Shown: positions 44,813-53,541 of the stretch, piece after piece
Layout of the letters: every line of letters starts with the position of its first letter
How positions within the stretch are numbered: the stretch's first letter is position 1
From: Bacteroidota bacterium
GTDB taxonomy: Bacteria; Bacteroidota; Ignavibacteria; Ignavibacteriales; Ignavibacteriaceae
Direction: 5' to 3'
DNA length: 64,000 nt
Assembly (NCBI GenBank): GCA_022564295.1
Contig: JADFLR010000003.1
Span: 156,163 to 220,162 of the forward strand
Position numbers and translations under genes: made by a program
Notes under the pieces: model-generated
The model's input: only the letters and a program-made list of their open reading frames with translations
What the model was told of the DNA's origin: nothing
The model's database searches: none

Positions 44813-46156
44813 TTACTTCAGCAATATCATTTGCTTTGAATTCGTAAATAATACACGCCCGTTTTTACTTGCTATAACACGGTAGATGTATACCCCACTG
44901 GAAAATTTTCCCCCATCAAATTCTACTTCATAATCTCCCTTTTGTTGTTCCTTATCAACCAAAACTGCAAGTTCATTACCTAATAAATCATACACTTTTA
45001 AGGTTACGTATGCACTTACTTCCATATGATAATTAATTGTAGTTCTGGGATTAAAAGGGTTGGGGTAATTTTGCTCTAAATTAAATCCCTTTATTTGAGA
45101 GTTGTTTTCATTTGGTAAATTTGTCACTACACCTTTTCTGTAAATACCATTCGATGTACCTAAGTAGATTTTTTTTGAGGTTTTATCAATAGTTATATTT
45201 TTTAAATTTCTGAATCCGGATGGTAAATCCAGAGGTAAATATTCAGAACCTTCTAATCTGTCCCAATAGAAAGTATCATTTCCAGATGCATACAAGCCAT
45301 CAGTTCTTAAATTGTATAATAAACTAGTTGTTAATTTATCCTGATAAAATGATAGATGATAAGAAGTATCAGTCAGCCCTGAATCCGCTTCAAACCAATT
45401 TAAACCACCGTCATTTGATATATATTGTCCTGCCTGATATATACGGTTAGGGATAAAGTAATCTGTATGAATCCCTGCAATAGTAGGTGGTGTACTAACA
45501 TAAAACCAGTTATTTCCTTTATCTGTACTTTTAAATAGGTGCCAATCGATAAAATTTGTATCAACGCCTACATATAAACTCATACTATCGGTTAAATTAA
45601 AAGCAAATGTTAATATAGAACCATGACTTGATCCGGGAAATGAACCAATACCTTCCCAGCTATTACCCCTATCTGTACTTTTGTAAAGTGAGTTAAATAT
45701 TCTTCCGCCACCAAGTGAATAGGAATCAATGACATAATTTTCATTCGGATTAAATGGTGATATTCCAATCCATCTAATTTTATTATTGCTTATGTTATTA
45801 ACAGGCTTCCAACTTTGTCCATTATCTGTTGTTTTATACAAAGATCCTGCGCTACCAGAGGAGCAGGGACATTTAATGATATACATTGTATTGTCTATAT
45901 TTCTTTCCAAGCCCACAATAGCTCCTTCTCCAAGCGAATTATCTAATTGGGTCCAATTAGCACCACCGTTCGAAGAATAATATAAGCCAGAGTTAAGATT
46001 ATTAATTTTATCCCAAGTGCCCGCATATATCGTATCGACTTCAACATATAAGTGAAAAATTAACAATGAATCCAACCCCACAAACTCCCAGGTTTGGGCG
46101 TGAATTGCAGATGAGGAGAAAAGCAAGGAGAAAATTATAAAAACAGTTTTTTTCAT
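44813..46156 (-). CDS. T9SS-secreted beta-propeller protein, paralogue 1
   Basis: About 447 residues, started at MKKTVFIIFSLLF as in its neighbours although the frame extends 8 codons further. The signal peptide ends SSSAIHAQ. Repeats such as LYKTTDNGQSW and LYKSTDRGNSW are BNR/VPS10-type blades of a sialidase-like propeller. The end NYPNPFNPRTTINY...GVYIYRVIASKNG...KQMILLK is the type A sorting domain, by which the type IX system exports and cleaves cargo. It is third in a tandem of paralogues with two others upstream. It is probably a surface protein, with unknown ligand. Confidence 0.88.
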   Translation of the reverse strand: MKKTVFIIFSLLFSSSAIHAQTWEFVGLDSLLIFHLYVEVDTIYAGTWDKINNLNSGLYYSSNGGANWTQLDNSLGEGAIVGLERNIDNTMYIIKCPCSSGSAGSLYKTTDNGQSWKPVNNISNNKIRWIGISPFNPNENYVIDSYSLGGGRIFNSLYKSTDRGNSWEGIGSFPGSSHGSILTFAFNLTDSMSLYVGVDTNFIDWHLFKSTDKGNNWFYVSTPPTIAGIHTDYFIPNRIYQAGQYISNDGGLNWFEADSGLTDTSYHLSFYQDKLTTSLLYNLRTDGLYASGNDTFYWDRLEGSEYLPLDLPSGFRNLKNITIDKTSKKIYLGTSNGIYRKGVVTNLPNENNSQIKGFNLEQNYPNPFNPRTTINYHMEVSAYVTLKVYDLLGNELAVLVDKEQQKGDYEVEFDGGKFSSGVYIYRVIASKNGRVLFTNSKQMILLK

Positions 46157-46195
46157 TTTCTTACTAATTGTGGTTTCCAAATGAACTTTTGTAGC

Positions 46196-46239
46196 ATAAT
46201 AGCAAATATTTATATTAATGTCATTTGTACTTGTACTAA
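46196..46239 (-). promoter_or_regulatory. Promoter and palindrome of T9SS paralogue 1
   Basis: On the minus strand: palindrome TTAGTAC-N2-GTACAA (46225-46239, one arm imperfect), then ATGACA (46219-46224), 17 bp, then TATTAT (46196-46201). The layout is identical upstream of the other two paralogues. Confidence 0.6.
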
Positions 46240-46255
46240 CATCTTTTGAATTAAA

Positions 46256-47614
46256 TTATTTAATTAATAACATCTTTTTTGTTTCAACGTAGTTACCTAC
46301 CTTTAATTGATAAAAATACATTCCGCTAGCCAATCCGGCAGTTGCCGGACCTATTGCTGACTGAAACTCAACTTCATAACTACCGGCCGGTTTTTCTTCA
46401 TTTACAAGTGTTGCAATTTCATTACCCAAAATGTCATACACTTTAAGTGTAATAAAACTGGTTTCAGGAATCTGGTAAGAAATAGTGGTGGATGGATTAA
46501 ATGGGTTTGGATAATTCTGGTTTAAAGAAAAATTATATTCAACATTATTATCATTTGCTATATTTGTTATAATAGTAGTTTTATAAATACCTTTTGCAGT
46601 ACCTAAGAATAATTCTTTCTTTATCGATTCAATAAAAATGTTTTTCATATTTCTATCATCAAAAAAACCAGTAGGACTAAAATAAATTGGAAGGTCTTCT
46701 GTACCATCTACCATGCACCAATATATAGAGTCATTCCCTGAGGAGTATAATCCATCCTTTCTCAAATTATATAATAACTTCGTTGTTTCTCCATCCTGAT
46801 GAAAAGATAGGTAATCAATATTGTTTTGTAATCCTGAGTAGGCGTCATACCAGCTTAGCCCCCCATCATCCGATGCTTTATAATACGCAAATAAATATAT
46901 TCTATCGGGCAGAAAAAGATCTGTCTTCGTTTCCGGGGGTGTTACCGGCGGCTCAGAAATAAAAAACCAGCTATCTCCCTTATTTGTGCTTTTATAAAAA
47001 TATTGATCAAATTGTGTATTAACCGTAACATATAAACTTGTACTATCAATCATATCAAATGCAAAAGATAATATGGAACCATGGCTTGAGCTCGGGAAAG
47101 CTGAAATATTTAGCCAAGTATTACCTCCATCCGTACTTTTGAATAAAGTGTTAATAAGCCCGGCTGGAAATGGGTTATAGGTAAAAGCATATACTTCATT
47201 TTTATTAAAAGGCGAAATACCAAACCATTGAATTGCACTATTAATATTATTACTAACACTAATCCATGTTCCACCATTATTTGTAGACTTATATAGAGTC
47301 CCTGCGACCGAATAGGCACTTCCACCGTTTAGTATAAACAAAGTTGAAGGGGGTACAAGGTCGAAACCTAATATAACACCGTTTCCAAGTGCACTGTCAA
47401 TCTGCAACCAGTTGTTTCCAGCATCAGTAGTAAAATACAATCCTGATTTATCCTGATTCCCAACTCTGTGTGCTGTTCCTGCCCAGATGGAATCCCCTGA
47501 CACATAAAGATGTCTTATTATCATAGAATCTAGCCCCACAAACTCCCAGTTTTGGGCGTGAATTGCAGATGAGGAGAAAAGCAAAGAGAAAATTATAAAG
47601 ACAGTTTTTTTCAT
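46256..47614 (-). CDS. T9SS-secreted beta-propeller protein, paralogue 2
   Basis: About 452 residues with the same signal peptide (FSSSAIHAQ), BNR-type blades (LYKSTNNGGTW, LFKSTDGGNTWLN) and the sorting domain NYPNPFNPSTTISY near 375 to KKMLLIK. It differs in one insertion in the sorting domain (SAIGPATAGLASGMYFY). Clear similarity along the whole length and in flanking DNA shows tandem duplication. It has its own promoter, so it need not be co-transcribed. Confidence 0.88.
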   Translation of the reverse strand: MKKTVFIIFSLLFSSSAIHAQNWEFVGLDSMIIRHLYVSGDSIWAGTAHRVGNQDKSGLYFTTDAGNNWLQIDSALGNGVILGFDLVPPSTLFILNGGSAYSVAGTLYKSTNNGGTWISVSNNINSAIQWFGISPFNKNEVYAFTYNPFPAGLINTLFKSTDGGNTWLNISAFPSSSHGSILSFAFDMIDSTSLYVTVNTQFDQYFYKSTNKGDSWFFISEPPVTPPETKTDLFLPDRIYLFAYYKASDDGGLSWYDAYSGLQNNIDYLSFHQDGETTKLLYNLRKDGLYSSGNDSIYWCMVDGTEDLPIYFSPTGFFDDRNMKNIFIESIKKELFLGTAKGIYKTTIITNIANDNNVEYNFSLNQNYPNPFNPSTTISYQIPETSFITLKVYDILGNEIATLVNEEKPAGSYEVEFQSAIGPATAGLASGMYFYQLKVGNYVETKKMLLIK

Positions 47615-47653
47615 TTTCTTAATAGTTGTGGTTTCCAAATGAACTTTTGTTGC

Positions 47654-47697
47654 ATTATAGCAAATATTTATTTTATTGTCATTAGTACTTGTACTAA
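47654..47697 (-). promoter_or_regulatory. Promoter and palindrome of T9SS paralogue 2
   Basis: Minus strand: perfect palindrome TTAGTAC-N2-GTACTAA (47682-47697), overlapping ATGACA (47677-47682), 17 bp, TATAAT (47654-47659). This is the best of the three copies. Confidence 0.7.
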
Positions 47698-47713
47698 CGT
47701 TTTTTGAATTAAA

Positions 47714-49057
47714 TTATTTAAGCAGAAGCATCTTACGAACCAGACTCGTTGTGCCGACTGTTAGTCTGTATAAATAGACACTGCTACTTAGCTTTGTTCC
47801 ATCAAAATCCACTTCATAACTTCCGGCACTTTGTTCTTTGCTTACAAGCGTTGCTACTTCTCTGCCAAGCTGATCATATATTTTCAATTCTACAAAACCA
47901 CTAACCGGCAGCCAGTAACTAATAATCGTAAATGGATTAAATGGGTTTGGATAGTTTTGATGTAATATGAATTTAGTTGGGTTTCTATCTATTTCCGTAT
48001 TAATACTTGTTACAAATTCCTTTTTAAAAATTCCACTTGCTGTTCCTAAATAAAGTGAGTTAATGCTCTCGTCAACAAAAATATTTATTAAATTACCTAC
48101 ATCTCCGAATCTGAATCCTGTACTTCCTATATCTAAAGATAATTCATCCGTTCCTTCAACTAACTGCCAATATATTGTGTCATTCCTTGAGGAGTATAAG
48201 CCATCTCTTCTCAAGTTATATAATAACTTCGTTGTTTCTTCGTCCTGATAGAATGATAGATAATAAGAAGTATCGGTGAGGCCCGAATCAGCTAAAAACC
48301 AGCTTAGACCGCCATCATTTGACACATAAGATTCAGGGAACAAATATATACGGTTTGGTATAAAGTAATCTGTATAAATCACTGGCCAACTTGGTGGTGT
48401 AGAAACAAAAAACCAGCTAGCTCCCTTATTTGTGCTTTTATAAAAATATTGATCAAATTGTGTATCAACCGTAACATATAGATTCATACTGTCAATAAGA
48501 TCAAATGCGAATGCTAATCTGGAACCATGGTTTGAGCTAGGGAAACCTGAATAATTTGTCCAAGTATTACCTCCATCCGTACTTTTATATAAACCGTTAA
48601 AAATTCCGGCTGGAGATGGGTAATAGGTAAGAGCATATACTTCATTTTCATTAAAAGGCGAACTGTCTATCCACCTTGTACTGATACTGCTGATATTGAT
48701 AATATTCCAGCTTAATCCATTATTTGTAGTCCTATATACCTTACCTGCCAGAGATCCTTCACTTAGCCCCTTAATTAGAAACAGTTCCCCATCACCTATA
48801 TATTTCATCCACACACAACTCCCACTTCCCAATGCACTATCCAATTGTATCCAGTTAGTTCCTCCATCAGATGTAAAGTATAAGCCTGAGTTAATGTTAA
48901 CACCGCCTCTTACTGAAATTCCTGCATAAATTGTATCGCCAGAAACATACAGTTGTTTTATTACAAGAGAATCCAAACCCACAAACTCCCAGGTTTGTGT
49001 GTGTAATGTAATTGTGGATAAAAGCAAGGAGAAAATTATAAAAACAGTTTTTTTCAT
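47714..49057 (-). CDS. T9SS-secreted beta-propeller protein, paralogue 3
   Basis: A 447-residue protein starting MKKTVFIIFSLLLSTITLHTQ, with blades such as VYRTTNNGLSWN and LYKSTDGGNTWTN and a terminal sorting domain NYPNPFNPFTIISY...VRKMLLLK. It is first in the tandem and nearest the LytTR regulator. All three have the same size and fold; no catalytic Asp-box enzyme residues were identified, so binding rather than hydrolysis seems likely. Confidence 0.88.
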   Translation of the reverse strand: MKKTVFIIFSLLLSTITLHTQTWEFVGLDSLVIKQLYVSGDTIYAGISVRGGVNINSGLYFTSDGGTNWIQLDSALGSGSCVWMKYIGDGELFLIKGLSEGSLAGKVYRTTNNGLSWNIINISSISTRWIDSSPFNENEVYALTYYPSPAGIFNGLYKSTDGGNTWTNYSGFPSSNHGSRLAFAFDLIDSMNLYVTVDTQFDQYFYKSTNKGASWFFVSTPPSWPVIYTDYFIPNRIYLFPESYVSNDGGLSWFLADSGLTDTSYYLSFYQDEETTKLLYNLRRDGLYSSRNDTIYWQLVEGTDELSLDIGSTGFRFGDVGNLINIFVDESINSLYLGTASGIFKKEFVTSINTEIDRNPTKFILHQNYPNPFNPFTIISYWLPVSGFVELKIYDQLGREVATLVSKEQSAGSYEVDFDGTKLSSSVYLYRLTVGTTSLVRKMLLLK

Positions 49058-49096
49058 TTTCTAACTAATTGTAGTTTGTAAATGATCCTTTGTTGG

Positions 49097-49140
49097 ATAA
49101 TAGCAAATATTTAGTTTAATGTAAATAGTACTTGTACTAA
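49097..49140 (-). promoter_or_regulatory. Promoter and palindrome of T9SS paralogue 3
   Basis: Minus strand: TAGTAC-N2-GTACTA (49126-49139), TTTACA (49120-49125), 17 bp, TATTAT (49097-49102). Conserved with the two copies downstream while the DNA between it and the coding start has diverged more. Confidence 0.6.
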
Positions 49141-49202
49141 AGAATTTCAGAGGAATTTTGTATGTGGTGGTAGAAATTACTTAGAAACGAGCATAACCCC
49201 TC

Positions 49203-49238
49203 TGTCACTTCGTGACATCTCCCCTTAGTAAGGGGAGA
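49203..49238. repeat. Double hairpin repeat next to the LytTR gene
   Basis: TGTCAC-N3-GTGACA (49203-49217) is joined to TCTCCCCTT-N3-AAGGGGAGA (49218-49238). Such paired hairpins are dispersed repeats in this group. It sits just past the stop of the LytTR gene and may trim its transcript. Confidence 0.65.
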
Positions 49239-49266
49239 AAAGTTATATGTGGTGGAAACTATTAGT

Positions 49267-49986
49267 TTAAAGACTTAACATATCTTTAAATTTAATTGCC
49301 TGTCTTCTTGATACTTCAACTTTCTGTCCGTCTTTAAGTTTTACAAGCAATCCCCCGTTAAGCCATGGCTCTATTGATGCAATCCATTTTAAGTTTACAA
49401 TATGTTTCCTGTTAGCCCTGAAGAATGTTTTATCGTCAAGCCGTTCATCAAGATAATTTAAGGTGCGAAGAATAAGCGGTTTGTTTTCACCAAAATAAAT
49501 TCGCACATAATTTCCTTCAGATTCAAAAAGTCGTACGTTTTCCAGTTTAACAAACCAGCATTTTTCTCCGTCTTTCACAAACACCTGGTCGCCCTCTGTT
49601 AAGGTATTCTTATCAAGTTCACTTATTGTTTTTTTTCTTTTCTTTTCTATCAGTTTGTTTACGGTTTCCTCAAGCCGGTTTGGTTCTATGGGTTTTAGAA
49701 GATAATCAAGTGCGTTGTAATCGAATGCCTTAATCGCATACTCATCATAAGCAGTAACAAAAATTACTGTGGGTACACTGTCAAGTTCTTCAAGCATTTC
49801 AAATCCGGTTTTGCCGGGCATTTGTATATCCAGGAAAAGCAGATCAGGTTTGAGTTCCTGTATCTTCTCAAGCGCATCATCAGCATTTACTGCTTCGCCA
49901 ACTACATTAATTTCTTTAAATGGTGTTAATAATCTTTTTAGTTCTGTTCTTGCTAATCTTTCATCATCAATTATTAAAGCTTTCAT
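49267..49986 (-). CDS. LytTR-family response regulator
   Basis: A 239-residue regulator: receiver with D53 in LLFLDIQMPG and KPIEPNRLEE, then a LytTR DNA-binding domain (VRLFESEGNYVRIYF, FFRANRKHIVNLKWI, SRRQAIKFKDML). LytTR proteins bind short repeated motifs upstream of promoters and often control extracellular products. It shares its first base with the last base of the kinase gene. The nearby palindromes upstream of the three T9SS genes are possible targets. Confidence 0.93.
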   Translation of the reverse strand: MKALIIDDERLARTELKRLLTPFKEINVVGEAVNADDALEKIQELKPDLLFLDIQMPGKTGFEMLEELDSVPTVIFVTAYDEYAIKAFDYNALDYLLKPIEPNRLEETVNKLIEKKRKKTISELDKNTLTEGDQVFVKDGEKCWFVKLENVRLFESEGNYVRIYFGENKPLILRTLNYLDERLDDKTFFRANRKHIVNLKWIASIEPWLNGGLLVKLKDGQKVEVSRRQAIKFKDMLSL

Positions 49987-51104
49987 TAATCTGATCCTCC
50001 TATTGGAATTATTAATTTTGCTAAAACTATATTTTCATTTTCGGTTGTAAGAGAAAAGGATGCTTTTTCACCAAAAAGTAAGTTTAACCTGTGTTTTGTG
50101 TTGGCAACACCAAAACCTTTAGAGTTTTTTAAAGCATCATCTTCAAGATAACCAATATTTCTTATTTCAATCAGCAAATTCGAATTCTCAACTTTCGATT
50201 CTATCATAATTTCTCCCCCCTCGGTTTTTTTTGAGATACCATGCTTTATTCCGTTTTCTACCAAAGTTTGTATCATCATTGGGGGAATTTCCACACGACC
50301 AGCTTCGCTATTAATGTTTATGCTGTACTTAAGCCGTTCTTCAAATCTCATTTTTTCAAGATCAAGATAATCTTTTACTGCTTCAATCTCCTCACTTAAA
50401 AGCACACTCCCGGCTCTTTCCATTTTAAGTGAATACCGTAGAATATTAGAGAGTTTTGTTAATGCAACTTTCGCACTTTCGGGGTCTTCTTCTATTAAGG
50501 AGCGAATGCTGTTCATTGCATTGAACATAAAATGCGGATTTAATTGTGACTTAAGAGTTTTTAATTCGTAATCTTTTACAGCAGCTTCCCATATCAAAGA
50601 TTCAATCTCAGTTTTTTTATAATTTTCAAGGTAATGAATTGAAAAATAGATAAGAGCCCATAATAGTGCGATTCCAGATGTTATTATTACCCCAATTATT
50701 GGATTTATCGGAGTATAATCTTCCTTAGCCATCACCCCGGAAAAGAAACTTACACCATATACCATACCGTAAATTACAATGCCTAACAAAAAGCTTGAGA
50801 TAATAACTTTAGGTATAATTTCCTTTAAAGGAAGTTCGAGCCAGTTTTGTTTTTTTATAATTCCCCTAAAAATGTTTGTAAAACCGATTCCCGCAAATAC
50901 AAAGTAAATGCCTATGACTATCCTTTCCCACTGTAACTCCTCAAAAGAGGATATTATTAGAAGGTTAAGTAAAAGAAAAGTGCTCCAGCCCGATATTTGG
51001 CATATCCAGTAAAGATGTTTACGGCTGATATTTAACTTATTCAAAGGCATCTTCTTTAAACCTGGTAGTATAGGAGGATAATTTAAGTTCCTAATTACTT
51101 GCAT
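49986..51104 (-). CDS. LytS/YehU-type sensor histidine kinase
   Basis: A 372-residue kinase with four predicted membrane helices in the first 160 residues, then the His_kinase region SQLNPHFMFNAMNSIRSLI and a HATPase with IPPMMIQTLVENGIKHGIS and KGFGVANTKHRL. A start at M19 (51050) is also possible. There is no large periplasmic domain, so the membrane part itself probably senses the signal. It forms a pair with the LytTR regulator. Confidence 0.92.
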   Translation of the reverse strand: MQVIRNLNYPPILPGLKKMPLNKLNISRKHLYWICQISGWSTFLLLNLLIISSFEELQWERIVIGIYFVFAGIGFTNIFRGIIKKQNWLELPLKEIIPKVIISSFLLGIVIYGMVYGVSFFSGVMAKEDYTPINPIIGVIITSGIALLWALIYFSIHYLENYKKTEIESLIWEAAVKDYELKTLKSQLNPHFMFNAMNSIRSLIEEDPESAKVALTKLSNILRYSLKMERAGSVLLSEEIEAVKDYLDLEKMRFEERLKYSININSEAGRVEIPPMMIQTLVENGIKHGISKKTEGGEIMIESKVENSNLLIEIRNIGYLEDDALKNSKGFGVANTKHRLNLLFGEKASFSLTTENENIVLAKLIIPIGGSD

Positions 51105-51511
51105 TAAATATAATCTTAGCTAAGATAAAACAAAACTATTTAGTGAGATAAAATAAGCCGGATATTTGCCGGACTTTTTCATTTTTGTGGTTGAAAAATA
51201 GGTCGCCGTTTTGAAAGATATTAATTTATTTTATTATCGGTTATATAATATGATGTGCGGGTTGAAGGATTGAAAAATATATGGAGGGGTTCAATCCTCA
51301 AGACCTCTTAAAATTTAGTTTTAAAAAAGCACACGCTACACTTGCTGATGTTATCTGAGCTGTAATAGCTAATGTGCCAGTCACTTGAATATTGATTAGC
51401 ACTTGACATTCTTATTTGTTAATATATTACAATTTTCCGGCATTATTCTTGGCATATTTTCATCAAAGAGAGTTAATAATAAAGTTATCATCAAAAAAAC
51501 GGTTAATTTTT
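51105..51511 (+). other. Gene-free stretch between the kinase and malate synthase
   Basis: No coding region was recognised. A palindrome ATCTTAGCTAAGAT lies at 51113-51126, just before the kinase start, and might regulate it. TTGACA at 51403-51408 could be the -35 of malate synthase; the -10 (ATTACA) is poor. The rest is A/T-rich with no other signal seen. Confidence 0.4.
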
Positions 51512-53110
51512 ATGAAAGACAATCATCTACCTAAAGGGGTTGAAATTTTACGGCAATTATCACCAGAATTCGCAGAAATATTAACACCGCAAGCACTTGG
51601 GTTTGTTGCCAATCTGCAACGTGCATTCGGAACAAAGAGAAATGAAATTCTTCAAAAAAGAAAGGAGTTACAGCTTGAAATTGATGAAGGAAAAAAGCTT
51701 GATTTTTTGCCTGCAACGGAAAATATCCGCAATGGTGATTGGACAATCGCACCAATTCCGGAGGAATTACAGGACCGCCGCGTTGAGATAACCGGACCGG
51801 TTGAACGTAAAATGATTATTAATGCACTTAATTCCGATGCTAAAGTTTTTATGGCAGATTTTGAAGATTCTAACACACCAACCTGGAATAACATTATCCA
51901 GGGACAGATAAATTTGCATGATGCTGTAAATCGCTCAATCACATTTACTAATCCTAATGGCAAACATTATTCTTTGAATGATAAAATTGCTGTGTTAATG
52001 GTTCGTCCGCGCGGCTGGCATCTAATTGAAAAAAATGTTTTAATTGATGGAGAGCCAATATCAGGCAGTATTTTCGATTTCGGTTTATATTTTTTCCTTA
52101 ACATAAAGACACTTATAGAAAATGGCAGCGCTCCTTATTTTTATCTTCCCAAATTAGAAAACCACGTAGAAGCTCTATTGTGGAATGATATTTTTATAAT
52201 GGCACAAAACGAATTAGGAATTCCGCAATCAACTATTAAAGCAACGGTTCTCATCGAAACAATTACTGCTGCATTTGAAATGGATGAAATACTTTATGAA
52301 CTGCGGGAACATTCTGCAGGACTTAACTGCGGCAGGTGGGATTACATTTTTAGCTGCATAAAAAAGTTTCGTAACAATCGTGAATTCTGTCTTGCTGACA
52401 GAGCTTTAATTACCATGACCACACATTTTATGCATTCATATTCATTAATGTGTATTAAAACCTGTCACAAACGAAACGCACATGCAATGGGCGGAATGGC
52501 AGCACAAATACCAATTAAAACGGATGCGCAAGCGAATGAAATAGCTCTTGAAAAAGTACGTACCGATAAAGAACGTGAAGCCAACGACGGACACGACGGT
52601 ACATGGGTTGCTCACCCGGGATTGGTTCAGATTGCTCTAGATGCTTTTAACGCAGTTATGCAACAGCCAAACCAGATTAACCGCAAGCGTGAAGATGTTA
52701 AAATCACATCATACGATCTGCTAAAGTTTGAGCCGGAAGAACCAATTACGGAAAACGGATTGCGGACAAATATTAATATCGGGATTCAATATTTGGGTTC
52801 ATGGCTTGCCGGTTCCGGTTGTGTGCCAATTTTTAATCTTATGGAAGATGCTGCAACCGCAGAAATTTCTCGCTCACAGATCTGGCAATGGATAAACAGT
52901 CCCAAAGGTATTTTAGACGATGGAAGAGAAGTGGATATTGAGCTGTTTCGTAAAATACTTGCCGAAGAATTGCCAAAAGTTCGTAAGATTGTGGGTGAAG
53001 AGGCTTACAAATCCGGCACTTATAATAAAGCCGCAAAACTGTTTGATGAAATTACTACCACAAAAGATTTTGTAGAGTTTTTGACTTTGCCTGCTTATAA
53101 GATGATCTAA
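51512..53110 (+). CDS. aceB: Malate synthase A
   Basis: A 532-residue enzyme condensing glyoxylate and acetyl-CoA to malate. The frame runs from 51416, but MKDNHLPKGVEILRQLSPEF at 51512 is the family start. FMADFEDSNTPTWNN, CGRWDYIFSCIKKF, HAMGGMAAQIPI and GTWVAHPGLV are hallmark segments. Length is normal. No isocitrate lyase gene is in the window. With the beta-oxidation set it implies growth on fatty acids via the glyoxylate shunt, if aceA is elsewhere. Confidence 0.95.
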   Translation: MKDNHLPKGVEILRQLSPEFAEILTPQALGFVANLQRAFGTKRNEILQKRKELQLEIDEGKKLDFLPATENIRNGDWTIAPIPEELQDRRVEITGPVERKMIINALNSDAKVFMADFEDSNTPTWNNIIQGQINLHDAVNRSITFTNPNGKHYSLNDKIAVLMVRPRGWHLIEKNVLIDGEPISGSIFDFGLYFFLNIKTLIENGSAPYFYLPKLENHVEALLWNDIFIMAQNELGIPQSTIKATVLIETITAAFEMDEILYELREHSAGLNCGRWDYIFSCIKKFRNNREFCLADRALITMTTHFMHSYSLMCIKTCHKRNAHAMGGMAAQIPIKTDAQANEIALEKVRTDKEREANDGHDGTWVAHPGLVQIALDAFNAVMQQPNQINRKREDVKITSYDLLKFEPEEPITENGLRTNINIGIQYLGSWLAGSGCVPIFNLMEDAATAEISRSQIWQWINSPKGILDDGREVDIELFRKILAEELPKVRKIVGEEAYKSGTYNKAAKLFDEITTTKDFVEFLTLPAYKMI

Positions 53111-53541
53111 ATATTAGAATAACAATTCCTGTCCGTAGCTTTTGATGAAGTTGATTTCTGAGGAGATTGACTCTTGATTGAATACATTTCAAAAAGTGGC
53201 AGGCGATTATAACTCACCAATACTTGACAACAGTATAATTCTTTCCTTATATTGAATTTAATTCTCGGTATCAAATTTCTGCGTACCAATCTCGGGTTAA
53301 ACTTTTCTTGGTCACTTAATATTTGATTCTGGTTTATAATTTTTAGGAGTTTTTATTGTAAGCTATTTCGTTAAGATTCTTATACTCAACTAATTATTTT
53401 TAATTCCGAAAACGGCTCAGCATTATAAACCCAAAGTAACAGGTGGTTTAAACATTAATTATTCACGCGTTTAATATATAGTAAGGATAAAATTTAGCTA
53501 TTTAAAAAATATCATTTATTAACAAGCATATAGGGAGGCAT
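53111..53541 (+). other. Gene-free stretch before the OmpA-family pair
   Basis: About 430 bp with no coding region or clear RNA recognised. TTGACA followed after 17 bp by TTATAT (about 53224-53252) could be a promoter, but it would give a leader of nearly 300 nt. GGGAGG at about 53533 is the ribosome site of the next gene. Confidence 0.35.

Noticed and set aside
51280..51310. tRNA T-loop-like GGGGTTCAATCC
   Set aside because: No acceptor stem, anticodon arm or D-loop could be built around it.
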